This document shows positions 27,111 to 34,439 of a stretch of 35,284 nt of DNA, in pieces. A program made the position numbers and the translations under genes. The stretch covers positions 1 to 35,284 of the forward strand of contig JAFXJX010000014.1 in NCBI GenBank assembly GCA_017532025.1, written 5' to 3'. How positions within the stretch are numbered: position 1 is the stretch's first letter; each line of letters starts with the position of its first letter. The notes beneath the pieces are model-generated. The model saw only the letters and a program-made list of their open reading frames with translations, was not told the DNA's origin and did not search any database. The DNA is from Clostridia bacterium. Its GTDB lineage: Bacteria; Bacillota; Clostridia; Oscillospirales; CAG-272.

Positions 27111-27152
27111 AAAAAAGCGTTTGAGCGAAGGGCGAAATCAATCACCCTTCGC
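27111..27152 (-). terminator. Hairpin between purC and purF, possible partial terminator
   Basis: A perfect 8-bp stem (27125-27132 with 27145-27152) and 12-base loop lie in the 84-base gap between two genes of the same operon. A T6 run follows on the minus strand after 8 bases. The spacing is too long for a strong terminator; it may lower the expression of downstream genes or guide RNA processing. Confidence 0.4.
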
Positions 27153-27164
27153 AGAACGTTTGAT

Positions 27165-27845
27165 TTATGCAAAGAACAACTTGGAAAGAGTCATAGGATC
27201 AATATACTCACCGTTCTTGTAAACGCGCATATTGCCCGATGCAATCTCGTCGATCAGCATAACCTTGCCGTCAGCATCATAACCGAATTCAAACTTGATA
27301 TCGTAAAGAACAAGACCTTTTTCAAGAAGATCGTCAGCAACGATCTTCGTGATCTTCTGCGTCATCACTTTGATATCATCATACTGCTCGGCAGTCATAA
27401 CACCAAGATCAACAAGGCCATCCTTGGTTACAAGCGGGTCGCCTTTTGCGTCATTCTTAAAGGTTGTTTCCACGTATGCGGGAAGATCAGCGCCTTCTTC
27501 AATATAGTCGCTGTAACGACGGTAGAAAGAACCAACAGCCTTGTGACGGCAGATCACTTCAAGACCCTTACCGAAAGCTTTTGCAGGAAGAACTTCCATG
27601 GTGGTGTTTTCGAGGTCAGCACTGATATAATGCGTCTTGATGCCTGCAGCATTCACTTTTTCAAAGAAATAGATCGACATGCGAAGGTTTACATCGCCAA
27701 CACCTTCAATGGTGAGGCCGACGGAGTTTTCACCGGGATCAAACACACCGTCTTTGCCGGTACAGTCATCCTTAAATTTCAAGAGATAGTTTCCGTTGTC
27801 AAGAGCAAATACATCTTTGGTTTTTCCTGTGTAAACGTGTTTCAT
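27165..27845 (-). CDS. purC: SAICAR synthase
   Basis: PurC joins CAIR and aspartate with ATP. The 226-residue length is that of the short bacterial enzyme, with [23 protein letters not shown] at the N-terminus, [12 protein letters not shown] and [10 protein letters not shown] start it at the ATG 27845-27843, 9 bases after GGAG; another ATG two codons upstream lies too close to that site. It is the second gene of the purine operon. Confidence 0.95.
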   Translation of the reverse strand: MKHVYTGKTKDVFALDNGNYLLKFKDDCTGKDGVFDPGENSVGLTIEGVGDVNLRMSIYFFEKVNAAGIKTHYISADLENTTMEVLPAKAFGKGLEVICRHKAVGSFYRRYSDYIEEGADLPAYVETTFKNDAKGDPLVTKDGLVDLGVMTAEQYDDIKVMTQKITKIVADDLLEKGLVLYDIKFEFGYDADGKVMLIDEIASGNMRVYKNGEYIDPMTLSKLFFA

Positions 27846-27893
27846 AATCATAAACTCCTTCTATTTCAAAAAAAATAAAACAAAATTCAAATA

Positions 27894-28388
27894 TTACTGA
27901 TTCAGCTCAGCGGCAATCTGCTGATCTTTTTCAAGAACCTTTGCCGCATCCGCTTCTCTTTTGGCAATCAACTTAGCGGAGAGTGCATCATCCGACAAAG
28001 CCAAAATTTGGGCTGCAAGCAAAGCGGCATTCACACCTCCATTGATGGCAACTGTGGCAACAGGCATACCGGAAGGCATCTGTACAGTTGACAAAAGGGC
28101 GTCAATGCCGTCAAGATATTGTGATTTACAAGGAATGCCGATAACAGGCAGAGTGGTACCTGCAGCCATAGCTCCTGCAAGATGAGCAGCCATTCCGGCG
28201 GCAGCAATAATCACGCCAAACCCTTTTTCACGGGCTTCGCGTGCAAAACGACTTGCTTGCTCGGGTGTTCTGTGCGCCGAGTAAACATGAACTTCAAAGG
28301 GGATCTCAAGAGATGTGAGGGTATCGGTAGTTTTACGGATAATAGGAAGATCGCTGTCGCTTCCCATAACAATTCCGACTTTTTTCAT
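27894..28388 (-). CDS. purE: N5-carboxyaminoimidazole ribonucleotide mutase
   Basis: Class I PurE moves the carboxyl group in N5-CAIR to give CAIR. The 164 residues show [20 protein letters not shown] and [11 protein letters not shown] with the active-site Ser, His and Asp positions of class I. Class I normally needs PurK, which is absent here and must be elsewhere if used. It is the first gene of the operon, directly behind the ZTP riboswitch, with GGAAAGGAACGG before the ATG. Confidence 0.95.
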   Translation of the reverse strand: MKKVGIVMGSDSDLPIIRKTTDTLTSLEIPFEVHVYSAHRTPEQASRFAREAREKGFGVIIAAAGMAAHLAGAMAAGTTLPVIGIPCKSQYLDGIDALLSTVQMPSGMPVATVAINGGVNAALLAAQILALSDDALSAKLIAKREADAAKVLEKDQQIAAELNQ

Positions 28389-28465
28389 CTTAACCGTAAC
28401 CGTTCCTTTCCTTAGTTTTGTTTGTGTTTTGTCAATGTATGTGAATCAAAATGTGTAACTGAACC

Positions 28466-28507
28466 AAAAAAAGGCGCACTTATTCTTTTTCAAGAACCAA
28501 GTGTGCC
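28466..28507 (-). terminator. Terminator of the ZTP riboswitch expression platform
   Basis: On the minus strand GGCACACUU pairs with AAGUGCGCC (one A-C mismatch), followed by T7. The left arm overlaps the conserved CUGGGCA end of the aptamer, so ligand binding and terminator formation exclude each other. Confidence 0.82.
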
Positions 28508-28577
28508 CAGACGGTCGGCTGATATTCAAATTTTCGCTCCCCTGTGGTTTCCCACTAACTACCGTCAGTTGCGAAAA
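28503..28577 (-). ncRNA. ZTP (pfl) riboswitch aptamer
   Basis: The minus strand carries the conserved parts of the ZTP/ZMP riboswitch in order: ACUGACGG, a GUGGGAAACCAC hairpin, GGGGAGCG and GCCGACCGUCUGGGCA. Six bases in the first part (28561-28566) are fully complementary to six in the last part (28510-28515), and UUUUCGC (28571-28577) can pair with the GCGAAAA segment. ZTP and ZMP rise when 10-formyl-tetrahydrofolate is short. Binding would release the terminator and turn on the purine operon, which contains fhs, purN and the AICAR transformylase. Confidence 0.88.
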
Positions 28578-28601
28578 TCAACAGATAACTTATCCTCGGT
28601 C

Positions 28602-28631
28602 ATTATATCACAAAAGGTCATCTTTTGTCAA
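28602..28631 (-). promoter_or_regulatory. Sigma-A promoter of the purine operon
   Basis: TTGACA (28631-28626) and TATAAT (28607-28602) on the minus strand are both consensus, 18 bases apart. The RNA would begin near 28595, just ahead of the riboswitch. No purine-repressor box is evident. Confidence 0.85.
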
Positions 28632-28712
28632 GTATCTTCTTTTGTACTTTCTAACGAAATTTTTAAAAAACTGTATATTTTTTTGTCTAAAAAAAAATCA
28701 AGCTAAAAGACG

Positions 28713-29294
28713 TTACCCACCGAGTATTCCGTAAAACAGAATTCCCAAAAAAGCTGATATCACGATCAAAACAATCGGAGACACTTTCTTAACCTTCAAG
28801 CGAGGCAAGACCAAACGAACCGCAAGTAAAACCGCCATTATTGCAACAGCACAGAAATCAGGTGATACACTATCATTCACAGAGGAAAATGAAAAGAGTG
28901 TTGTAAACAGCATGGTCACACCGGTAGCCAAAACCAACCCCACAACAGTCGGTCTTACACCCGAAAGCACAGCCTGTACAATCGGTCGATTCAAAAAAGT
29001 ACGTGCAAGAGCTGCAACCAAAAGAATGATCACAAAAGACGGAAGCACCACACCGAGCGTTGCCACAAATGCACCGAACACACCACCCTGCGATGAACCG
29101 ACAAAGGTTGCCATGTTCACCGCAATCGGACCGGGCGTTGATTCTGCCACGGCAACCAGATCAAGAAACCTTTCTTCGGTCAACCAAGCATTTGACACAA
29201 CTTCCTCACGAATCAACGGGATCATGCCGTATCCGCCGCCAAAGGAGATAAGACCGATTTTCAAGAAAGTAAAAAAGAGTTCAAGAAAAATCAT
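28713..29294 (-). CDS. Short CHR-domain transporter, second subunit
   Basis: The 193-residue membrane protein is one CHR (chromate ion transporter) domain. It has the N-terminal FGGGYGMIPLIREEVV, the ESTPGPIAVNMATFVG signature and about five or six hydrophobic segments. Single-domain CHR proteins occur as gene pairs that act together in opposite orientations. Its ATG overlaps the upstream CHR gene by 4 bases. The family name refers to chromate efflux, but in gut anaerobes the true substrate is unknown. No clear terminator follows; there are only T-rich stretches before the purine promoter. Confidence 0.85.
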   Translation of the reverse strand: MIFLELFFTFLKIGLISFGGGYGMIPLIREEVVSNAWLTEERFLDLVAVAESTPGPIAVNMATFVGSSQGGVFGAFVATLGVVLPSFVIILLVAALARTFLNRPIVQAVLSGVRPTVVGLVLATGVTMLFTTLFSFSSVNDSVSPDFCAVAIMAVLLAVRLVLPRLKVKKVSPIVLIVISAFLGILFYGILGG

Positions 29295-29878
29295 GTTTCA
29301 TCCTCCCTGTTTCGCTTTTTCAGGCGAAACCAAGAATAGGCAAAGAAACCGACAGCACCGCCAATCAGAATATACAACACCGCAGAAAAAGAAACCGAAA
29401 ACAGCGAACTAACCAGCACCATTCCGACTGTTAACACCAAAAGACTCACAGAAAGAAGATTCTTGCGAATGCCTTTGAACAGCTTAACTCCTGCCGAAAG
29501 AATCAAAAACACCACCGCAACGCGAATTCCCATAAAGGCATACTGTACGTATTCAAACGAGAGAAATTCGTAAAAAAACAGCGAAATCAAATAAATCATC
29601 GCAAAAGACGGAATACAAACCCCAAGCGTTGCCAAAAGCGAACCGGCAAAACCTGCCATTTTATATCCGATATAGGTCGCGCTGTTGATGGCGATTGGCC
29701 CTGGTGTGGACTCGGAAATGGCTACCATATCCAAAAACTCTTCCCTGTCAAGCCACCCCCGTTTGGAAACAAATTCATTTTCCAAAAGCGCAAGCATCGC
29801 AATGCCGCCACCAAAGGTAAAGGCGCCGATTTTCAGCATCGTGAAAAACAGTGCCTGTAACAATTTTGTTTTTTTCAT
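29291..29878 (-). CDS. Short CHR-domain transporter, first subunit
   Basis: The 195-residue product is the partner CHR domain, with FGGGIAMLALLENEFV, ISESTPGPIAINSATYIGYK and several membrane helices, ending in a Lys/Arg-rich tail. I start it at the ATG 29878-29876, which overlaps the stop of the DUF3737 gene as ATGA; an earlier start 14 codons upstream would overlap that gene further and has no ribosome site. Overlaps at both ends show a tightly coupled three-gene unit. Confidence 0.85.
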   Translation of the reverse strand: MKKTKLLQALFFTMLKIGAFTFGGGIAMLALLENEFVSKRGWLDREEFLDMVAISESTPGPIAINSATYIGYKMAGFAGSLLATLGVCIPSFAMIYLISLFFYEFLSFEYVQYAFMGIRVAVVFLILSAGVKLFKGIRKNLLSVSLLVLTVGMVLVSSLFSVSFSAVLYILIGGAVGFFAYSWFRLKKRNREDET

Positions 29879-30747
29879 ATCCGATCCGCCAACTGCTTCC
29901 CTCTTTCCGAGATCACACAAGTATTTTCCATCACAGAATCCTCAAGCACAATCTCCCCGATCGAATCCGCCGTTATGTAGCCTGTGTGTGGATTTTTCAC
30001 CGAATCGATCGAGCCGATGATCTCCGCTTCCACATCTGAATATTCAAACGAAAGATCGCACCCCTCTGTTGTACAGTCGATCAGTTTCAAATTTTTGCAG
30101 TAACACAAGGGCTGCGTACCCTCAATGCGGCAACGCACAAGTGTTAGATTTTCAGAATACCATCCAAGATACTCGCCTTTCAAAACGCTGTCATACACCG
30201 TTACGTTCTTGGCGTGCCAAAAAGCATCCTTGGTGTCAAGATAAGAATGACGGATATCCAGATTCTCTACGTACTGAAAGGAATACTTCCCTTTCATTTT
30301 CAAACCGTCAGCGCTGACATTGCGGCATTCAAACAAAAAATATTCCGATTCCATTTTGCAATTTTCAATCGATATATCAGAGCAACGCCAACCAAATTCA
30401 GGCGATTTGACAACCGAATCCCGAATCACCATTGCCTTGCATTCGCGCAAACATTTGATTCCGTTTATCTCGCAAGAATCAATCACACCGTCTTCGGCAT
30501 ACCAGATCGGCGCTCGCGTCAGTTCATCCATTTTCGACTCGGCAAGAACAAAGCCTTTGGTGTGCCAGAACGGATAGCGAAGCGAAAACGAACACCCTCT
30601 CACCTCAATATTGCGCGCCTCTTTGAGTGCTGATTCCCCATCGCGGGGCCCTGCAAAAACACAGTTTTCCACACAGGAATCTGTCAAATGGTATAGCGCC
30701 CGTTCTTCATCAAAAATCTTTTCGCAAATTATTTTTTTCTGTGTCAT
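29875..30747 (-). CDS. DUF3737 family beta-helix protein
   Basis: The 290-residue product has many short repeats of the type ENCxF, IEVRGCSF, VIDSCEI, VIRDSVV and VTVYDSVLKG, each about 20 residues. This is the pattern of a right-handed beta-helix and of the DUF3737 family, whose function is unknown. There is no signal peptide, so it is cytoplasmic. The start is set at ATG 30747-30745, with GAGAG 8 bases upstream; two in-frame ATGs further out lack ribosome sites. It is the first gene of a unit with two CHR transporter genes, a partnership I cannot explain. Confidence 0.8.
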   Translation of the reverse strand: MTQKKIICEKIFDEERALYHLTDSCVENCVFAGPRDGESALKEARNIEVRGCSFSLRYPFWHTKGFVLAESKMDELTRAPIWYAEDGVIDSCEINGIKCLRECKAMVIRDSVVKSPEFGWRCSDISIENCKMESEYFLFECRNVSADGLKMKGKYSFQYVENLDIRHSYLDTKDAFWHAKNVTVYDSVLKGEYLGWYSENLTLVRCRIEGTQPLCYCKNLKLIDCTTEGCDLSFEYSDVEAEIIGSIDSVKNPHTGYITADSIGEIVLEDSVMENTCVISERGKQLADRI

Positions 30748-30881
30748 ATCTGTTTCTCTCATTTCTATTGTTCTATATTGATCGGCAACATTGTCATTCT
30801 TGTAGTGCAATATAGTTGATCAATAGTTTTTGTATTCAACCTTTTTGGTGCAAACTGAAATCAAGGTATCAACAGCGCAGG

Positions 30882-30941
30882 TCACAACAGCCTTGCCTTC
30901 GGTTCCCTCCAAAAAAGGTCACGCGCGGGTTTTCTTGCCAT
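30882..30941 (-). CDS. Possible 19-residue upstream ORF in the DUF3737 leader
   Basis: In the leader of about 230 bases before the DUF3737 gene an ATG (30941) with AGGGA upstream opens 19 codons of basic character (MARKPARDLFWREPKARLL) and stops at TGA 30884-30882. It could be a regulatory leader peptide, a scrap of a lost gene, or chance. The rest of the leader shows only an imperfect inverted repeat with CTATTG/CAATAG ends (about 30763-30825). Confidence 0.25.
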   Translation of the reverse strand: MARKPARDLFWREPKARLL

Positions 30942-30985
30942 ATCGCTTCCCTTTCTTGTCAAAACGCTCTGCAACATTTTGTAAA

Positions 30986-31014
30986 ATTATACCACGATGC
31001 ACAAAAAAAGTCAA
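30986..31014 (-). promoter_or_regulatory. Sigma-A promoter of the DUF3737-CHR unit
   Basis: TTGACT (31014-31009) and TATAAT (30991-30986) on the minus strand are 17 bases apart. Transcription would start near 30979, giving a long leader. It is divergent from the promoter of the DUF1846-asnA unit. Confidence 0.75.
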
Positions 31015-31086
31015 TAAAATATCCTAAAAACAAAGAGATCTAACTTTGGAAAACTCATTTTCAAACAGAAAAACTTTTATTTTTTC

Positions 31087-31115
31087 TTGACTTATTCGTC
31101 ACTCTATGTTAAAAT
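31087..31115 (+). promoter_or_regulatory. Sigma-A promoter of the DUF1846-asnA unit
   Basis: TTGACT (31087-31092) and TAAAAT (31110-31115) are 17 bases apart. The start would be near 31122, about 50 bases before the DUF1846 ATG. Confidence 0.7.
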
Positions 31116-31171
31116 ACTGTTTATGTAAAACAACGGCGAAAGCCGCAATACAAAGGACTTGGGTGAAGACT

Positions 31172-32653
31172 ATGAAAAAAGGTTTTGACAACGATCAATA
31201 TATCCGACTGCAATCAGAGCATATCCGCTCGCGCATTGACCAATTTGGCGGAAAACTGTATCTTGAATTCGGCGGAAAATTGTTTGACGACAATCACGCC
31301 TCGCGCGTATTACCCGGCTTTGAACCCGACAGTAAGGTCAAAATGCTTCTCCAACTGAAGGACCTCGCCGAGATCGTCATTGTCATTTCGGCAGATGCAA
31401 TCGAGAAGAATAAGCGTCGCGGCGACCTCGGCATTACCTACGACGAAGAGGTACTCCGTCTTATTGACGCATTCCGTAGCATTGATCTGTTTGTCGGCAG
31501 CGTGGTCATCTCACAATTCAAAAATCAATCAACTGCCGAAGCCTTTGAAAAACGCCTGAAGGCGCTGGGCCTTTCTGTTTATCGCCACTATCACATTGCT
31601 GATTACCCCACCAATATTCCGCTCATTGTCAGTGATGACGGATACGGTAAAAACGATTATATCAAGACGTCCAGAAATCTCGTTGTTGTAACAGCACCCG
31701 GCCCTGGAAGCGGCAAAATGGCAGTTTGCCTTTCTCAGCTCTATCACGAACACAAGCGCGGTATCAGTGCAGGCTATGCTAAATTTGAAACCTTCCCGAT
31801 TTGGAACCTGCCTTTGAAACATCCTGTCAACCTTGCATATGAAGCGGCAACGGCAGATCTCAACGATGTCAATATGATCGACCCGTTCCACCTCGAAGCT
31901 TACGGTGAAACCACTGTCAATTACAACCGCGATATTGAAATATTCCCTGTTCTCAAAACCATCTTTGACCGCATTTACGGCGAATGTCCCTACAAATCCC
32001 CCACCGATATGGGCGTGAATATGGCAGGTTTGTGTATTTACGACGACGAAGCGGCAAGAGATGCTTCCAAGCAAGAGATCATCCGCCGTTACTATAATGC
32101 ACTCGTGGCGGTTCGTCAAGGCAAATCCGAACAAAGTGAAGTATATAAAATCGAACTCATCATGAACTCTCTCGGTATCACGCCGGAAATCAGAAAAACC
32201 GTGCGCGCCGCCGTTGAGCTCGATGAAAAGAATCACTCCCCCGCCGTTGCCATTGAGCTTCACGACGGCAGAGTGATCACAGGCAAGACCTCTGATCTTC
32301 TGGGTGCGTCTTCCGCAGCACTTCTCAACTGCCTGAAGGTGCTTGCCGGCATTGATGACGACATTCACCTGATCTCACCCGATGTGGTCAAACCGATCCA
32401 ACACTTAAAAGTTGAGCATCTCGGCAACCGAAACCCCCGTCTTCATACCGATGAGGTTCTGATCGCGCTTTCGGTCTGTGCCACCACCGACCCCAACGCC
32501 GCAGAAGCCATTGAACAGCTTGATAAGCTCCGCGGCTGTGATGCGCACGCATCGGTGATCCTTGCCCATGTTGACGAGAATCTTTTCCACAAGCTTGGTG
32601 TGAATATCACATACGAGCCTCGCTATCAGACCAAAAAGCTTTATCACCATTAA
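31172..32653 (+). CDS. DUF1846 (UPF0371) family protein
   Basis: The 493-residue cytoplasmic protein matches DUF1846 along its whole length, with the start KKGFDNDQYIRLQSEHIRSRI, FGGKLFDDNHASRVLPGF, and VVTAPGPGSGKMAVCLSQLYHE, a glycine-rich loop suggestive of nucleotide or phosphate binding. I know of structures for the family but no agreed function. The ATG at 31172 fits the family's N-terminus and has GGGTG upstream; a longer start at 31106 would overlap the -10 region. asnA follows after 33 bases on the same strand, so a link to nitrogen or amino-acid metabolism is possible. Confidence 0.88.
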   Translation: MKKGFDNDQYIRLQSEHIRSRIDQFGGKLYLEFGGKLFDDNHASRVLPGFEPDSKVKMLLQLKDLAEIVIVISADAIEKNKRRGDLGITYDEEVLRLIDAFRSIDLFVGSVVISQFKNQSTAEAFEKRLKALGLSVYRHYHIADYPTNIPLIVSDDGYGKNDYIKTSRNLVVVTAPGPGSGKMAVCLSQLYHEHKRGISAGYAKFETFPIWNLPLKHPVNLAYEAATADLNDVNMIDPFHLEAYGETTVNYNRDIEIFPVLKTIFDRIYGECPYKSPTDMGVNMAGLCIYDDEAARDASKQEIIRRYYNALVAVRQGKSEQSEVYKIELIMNSLGITPEIRKTVRAAVELDEKNHSPAVAIELHDGRVITGKTSDLLGASSAALLNCLKVLAGIDDDIHLISPDVVKPIQHLKVEHLGNRNPRLHTDEVLIALSVCATTDPNAAEAIEQLDKLRGCDAHASVILAHVDENLFHKLGVNITYEPRYQTKKLYHH

Positions 32654-32686
32654 GTCTATCTATCCCGAAAGGAAATCCGATATACA

Positions 32687-33697
32687 ATGACTAAAACCAT
32701 CATTCCCGAAGGGTATCATTCCCTTCTCAATCTGCGCCAAACACAGATTGCCATCAAAAAAGTCAAGGACTTCTTTGAACGCGATATCGCCATTCAGTTG
32801 AATCTGACTCGCGTGTCTGCTCCCATGTTTGTGGAATCGTCAAGCGGTTTGAATGACAACCTGAACGGTGTGGAGCGTCCTGTTTCCTTTACCACCATGG
32901 GCGGTGCGGGAAGTGAGCTTGAAATCGTTCACTCTCTTGCCAAGTGGAAGCGCTGTGCCCTCAAAGAATACGGCTTTGAAGTCGGCGAAGGTCTTTATAC
33001 CGATATGAACGCCATCCGCCGTGATGAAGAACCCGATAACATCCATTCTTTCTTTGTTGACCAATGGGACTGGGAAAAGATCATCACCAAAGAAATGCGT
33101 ACCGAAGAAACCTTAAAGCACGCCGTACAGCAAATTTACCGCGCACTCCGTCACACCGAAAAATACATCGTGGATGATTATGACTTCATTGCACCGCTTC
33201 TTCCCGAAAAGATCACTTTTGTTACCACGCAGGAACTTGAAGACCGCTGGCCCGATGCCACTGCCAAACAGCGCGAATACAACATTGTCAAAGAGCACGG
33301 TGCTGTTTTCATTATGAAGATCGGCGGTGCTTTGAAATCCGGCAAACCGCACGACGGCAGAGCCCCCGACTACGACGATTGGGAACTCAACGGCGACATT
33401 GTTGTGTATTATCCCGTACTCGATATTCCCTTTGAAATCTCTTCCATGGGCATCCGCGTTGACGAGGAAGCGCTCGCCCGTCAGCTCAAGATCCGCGGTT
33501 GTGAAGACCGTCTCTCACTTCCCTACCATAAAGCCCTTGCCGCAGGAGAGCTTCCGTACACCATCGGCGGCGGTATCGGTCAGTCGCGCATTTGTATGTT
33601 CTTCTTGCGCAAAGCCCACATCGGCGAAGTGCAATCTTCTTATTGGCCGCAAAATGCAGTTGATCTCTGCAACGAAAACGGCATCAAACTCTTATAA
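32687..33697 (+). CDS. asnA: Aspartate-ammonia ligase (asparagine synthetase A)
   Basis: AsnA makes asparagine from aspartate, ATP and free ammonia; it cannot use glutamine, unlike AsnB. The 336-residue protein has the class II tRNA-synthetase-like fold signatures of the family, including [35 protein letters not shown] and the C-terminal [28 protein letters not shown]. Its length is near that of the E. coli enzyme. AGGAAA precedes the ATG. The choice of AsnA agrees with the ammonia-type GuaA and PurF in the neighbouring operons. Confidence 0.96.
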   Translation: MTKTIIPEGYHSLLNLRQTQIAIKKVKDFFERDIAIQLNLTRVSAPMFVESSSGLNDNLNGVERPVSFTTMGGAGSELEIVHSLAKWKRCALKEYGFEVGEGLYTDMNAIRRDEEPDNIHSFFVDQWDWEKIITKEMRTEETLKHAVQQIYRALRHTEKYIVDDYDFIAPLLPEKITFVTTQELEDRWPDATAKQREYNIVKEHGAVFIMKIGGALKSGKPHDGRAPDYDDWELNGDIVVYYPVLDIPFEISSMGIRVDEEALARQLKIRGCEDRLSLPYHKALAAGELPYTIGGGIGQSRICMFFLRKAHIGEVQSSYWPQNAVDLCNENGIKLL

Positions 33698-33702
33698 AAA
33701 TC

Positions 33703-33735
33703 AACAGCCCCATACGTCAAGTATGAGGCTGTTTT
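33703..33735. terminator. Terminator between asnA and the kinase gene
   Basis: A 13-bp inverted repeat with one mismatch (33703-33715 with 33721-33733), 5-base loop and T5 tail stands between the convergent stops. A's at 33696-33700 allow use in both directions. Confidence 0.8.
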
Positions 33736-33753
33736 TCATTCTATAGATTTGAA

Positions 33754-34338
33754 TTAACTTTCCAAAAAGGCAGTTACCTTTGCCATGGATTCGTGAAATT
33801 CCCGATCGTCAGAGTTTTCAAAAATAAAAAGATTTTTTTCCTCGCTGAGTGCTTCAAGCTCCTCGGGAATCGAAAAATCACACCCCGCAATATATTCATC
33901 CCAGTTTTCAAGCTTCCATTTGTCGCGGTCGCTGTTTCTTTCTTCCATGCGACGCTTGACAACATCAATATCGGTTTTCACCCATATCACCGACAAACAA
34001 GCAAGCTTGCTTTTCAGTGTTTTTTGAAGATTTTCCATATAGTCCCAATTTCTGATTTCTTTGGTAAACGGCGCATTGATCAAAACCATATCGGCATAAT
34101 CAAGCGCTTCCATCGCAATGGCAACAACCGTTTCATACTCGGCATCACGAATATATTTTTCAAAAAAATCCGAACTGCGATTGTATTCTTCTCCTGCCGC
34201 TTCAAACACCTTTTTGGATAAGGGAATCAGCGTGTCTTTGTCAAGATACACCACGTGGTCAAGCCGCTCTGCAAGCTTCTTTGATACATAGGTTTTACCG
34301 CTGGCAGGCGGAGAGGTAACCAGAATCAATCTTTTCAT
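33754..34338 (-). CDS. P-loop NTPase, probable small-molecule kinase of the AAA_33 type
   Basis: The 194-residue protein begins with a Walker A loop, SPPASGKT at residues 9-16, followed by YLDKDTLIP and a C-terminal WVKTDIDVVKRRMEERNSDRDKWK that looks like a kinase lid with basic residues. This is the pattern of AAA_33/zeta-toxin-like or gluconate-kinase-like phosphotransferases. The substrate cannot be told. GAGG lies upstream of the ATG. It stands alone between two terminators, and no clear promoter is visible in the 65 bases ahead of it. Confidence 0.75.
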   Translation of the reverse strand: MKRLILVTSPPASGKTYVSKKLAERLDHVVYLDKDTLIPLSKKVFEAAGEEYNRSSDFFEKYIRDAEYETVVAIAMEALDYADMVLINAPFTKEIRNWDYMENLQKTLKSKLACLSVIWVKTDIDVVKRRMEERNSDRDKWKLENWDEYIAGCDFSIPEELEALSEEKNLFIFENSDDREFHESMAKVTAFLES

Positions 34339-34402
34339 TGTTAACCTCGTTTTTGAATTTTGTTTTTGTTACAAGTATGCCCGCATAAACCGAATATTAA
34401 AC

Positions 34403-34434
34403 AAAAAAGCCGCCTCATATGAAGCGGCCTTTTT
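34403..34434. terminator. Terminator after the ABC-2 permease gene
   Basis: An imperfect GC-rich hairpin (34409-34428, GCCGC/GCGGC with an inner C-A mismatch) has T6 on the minus strand and T5 on the + strand. It lies just after the permease stop at 34440. Confidence 0.8.
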
Positions 34435-34439
34435 CATTT

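Noticed and set aside
28503..28577. Purine (guanine/adenine) or tetrahydrofolate riboswitch before purE
   Set aside because: The conserved segments (GGGAAACCAC, GGGGAGCG, CCGACCGUCUGGGCA) are those of the ZTP class and not of the purine or THF classes.
30748..30985. Promoter directly before the DUF3737 start codon
   Set aside because: No -35/-10 pair with proper spacing was found there; the only good pair on the minus strand is at 30986-31014.
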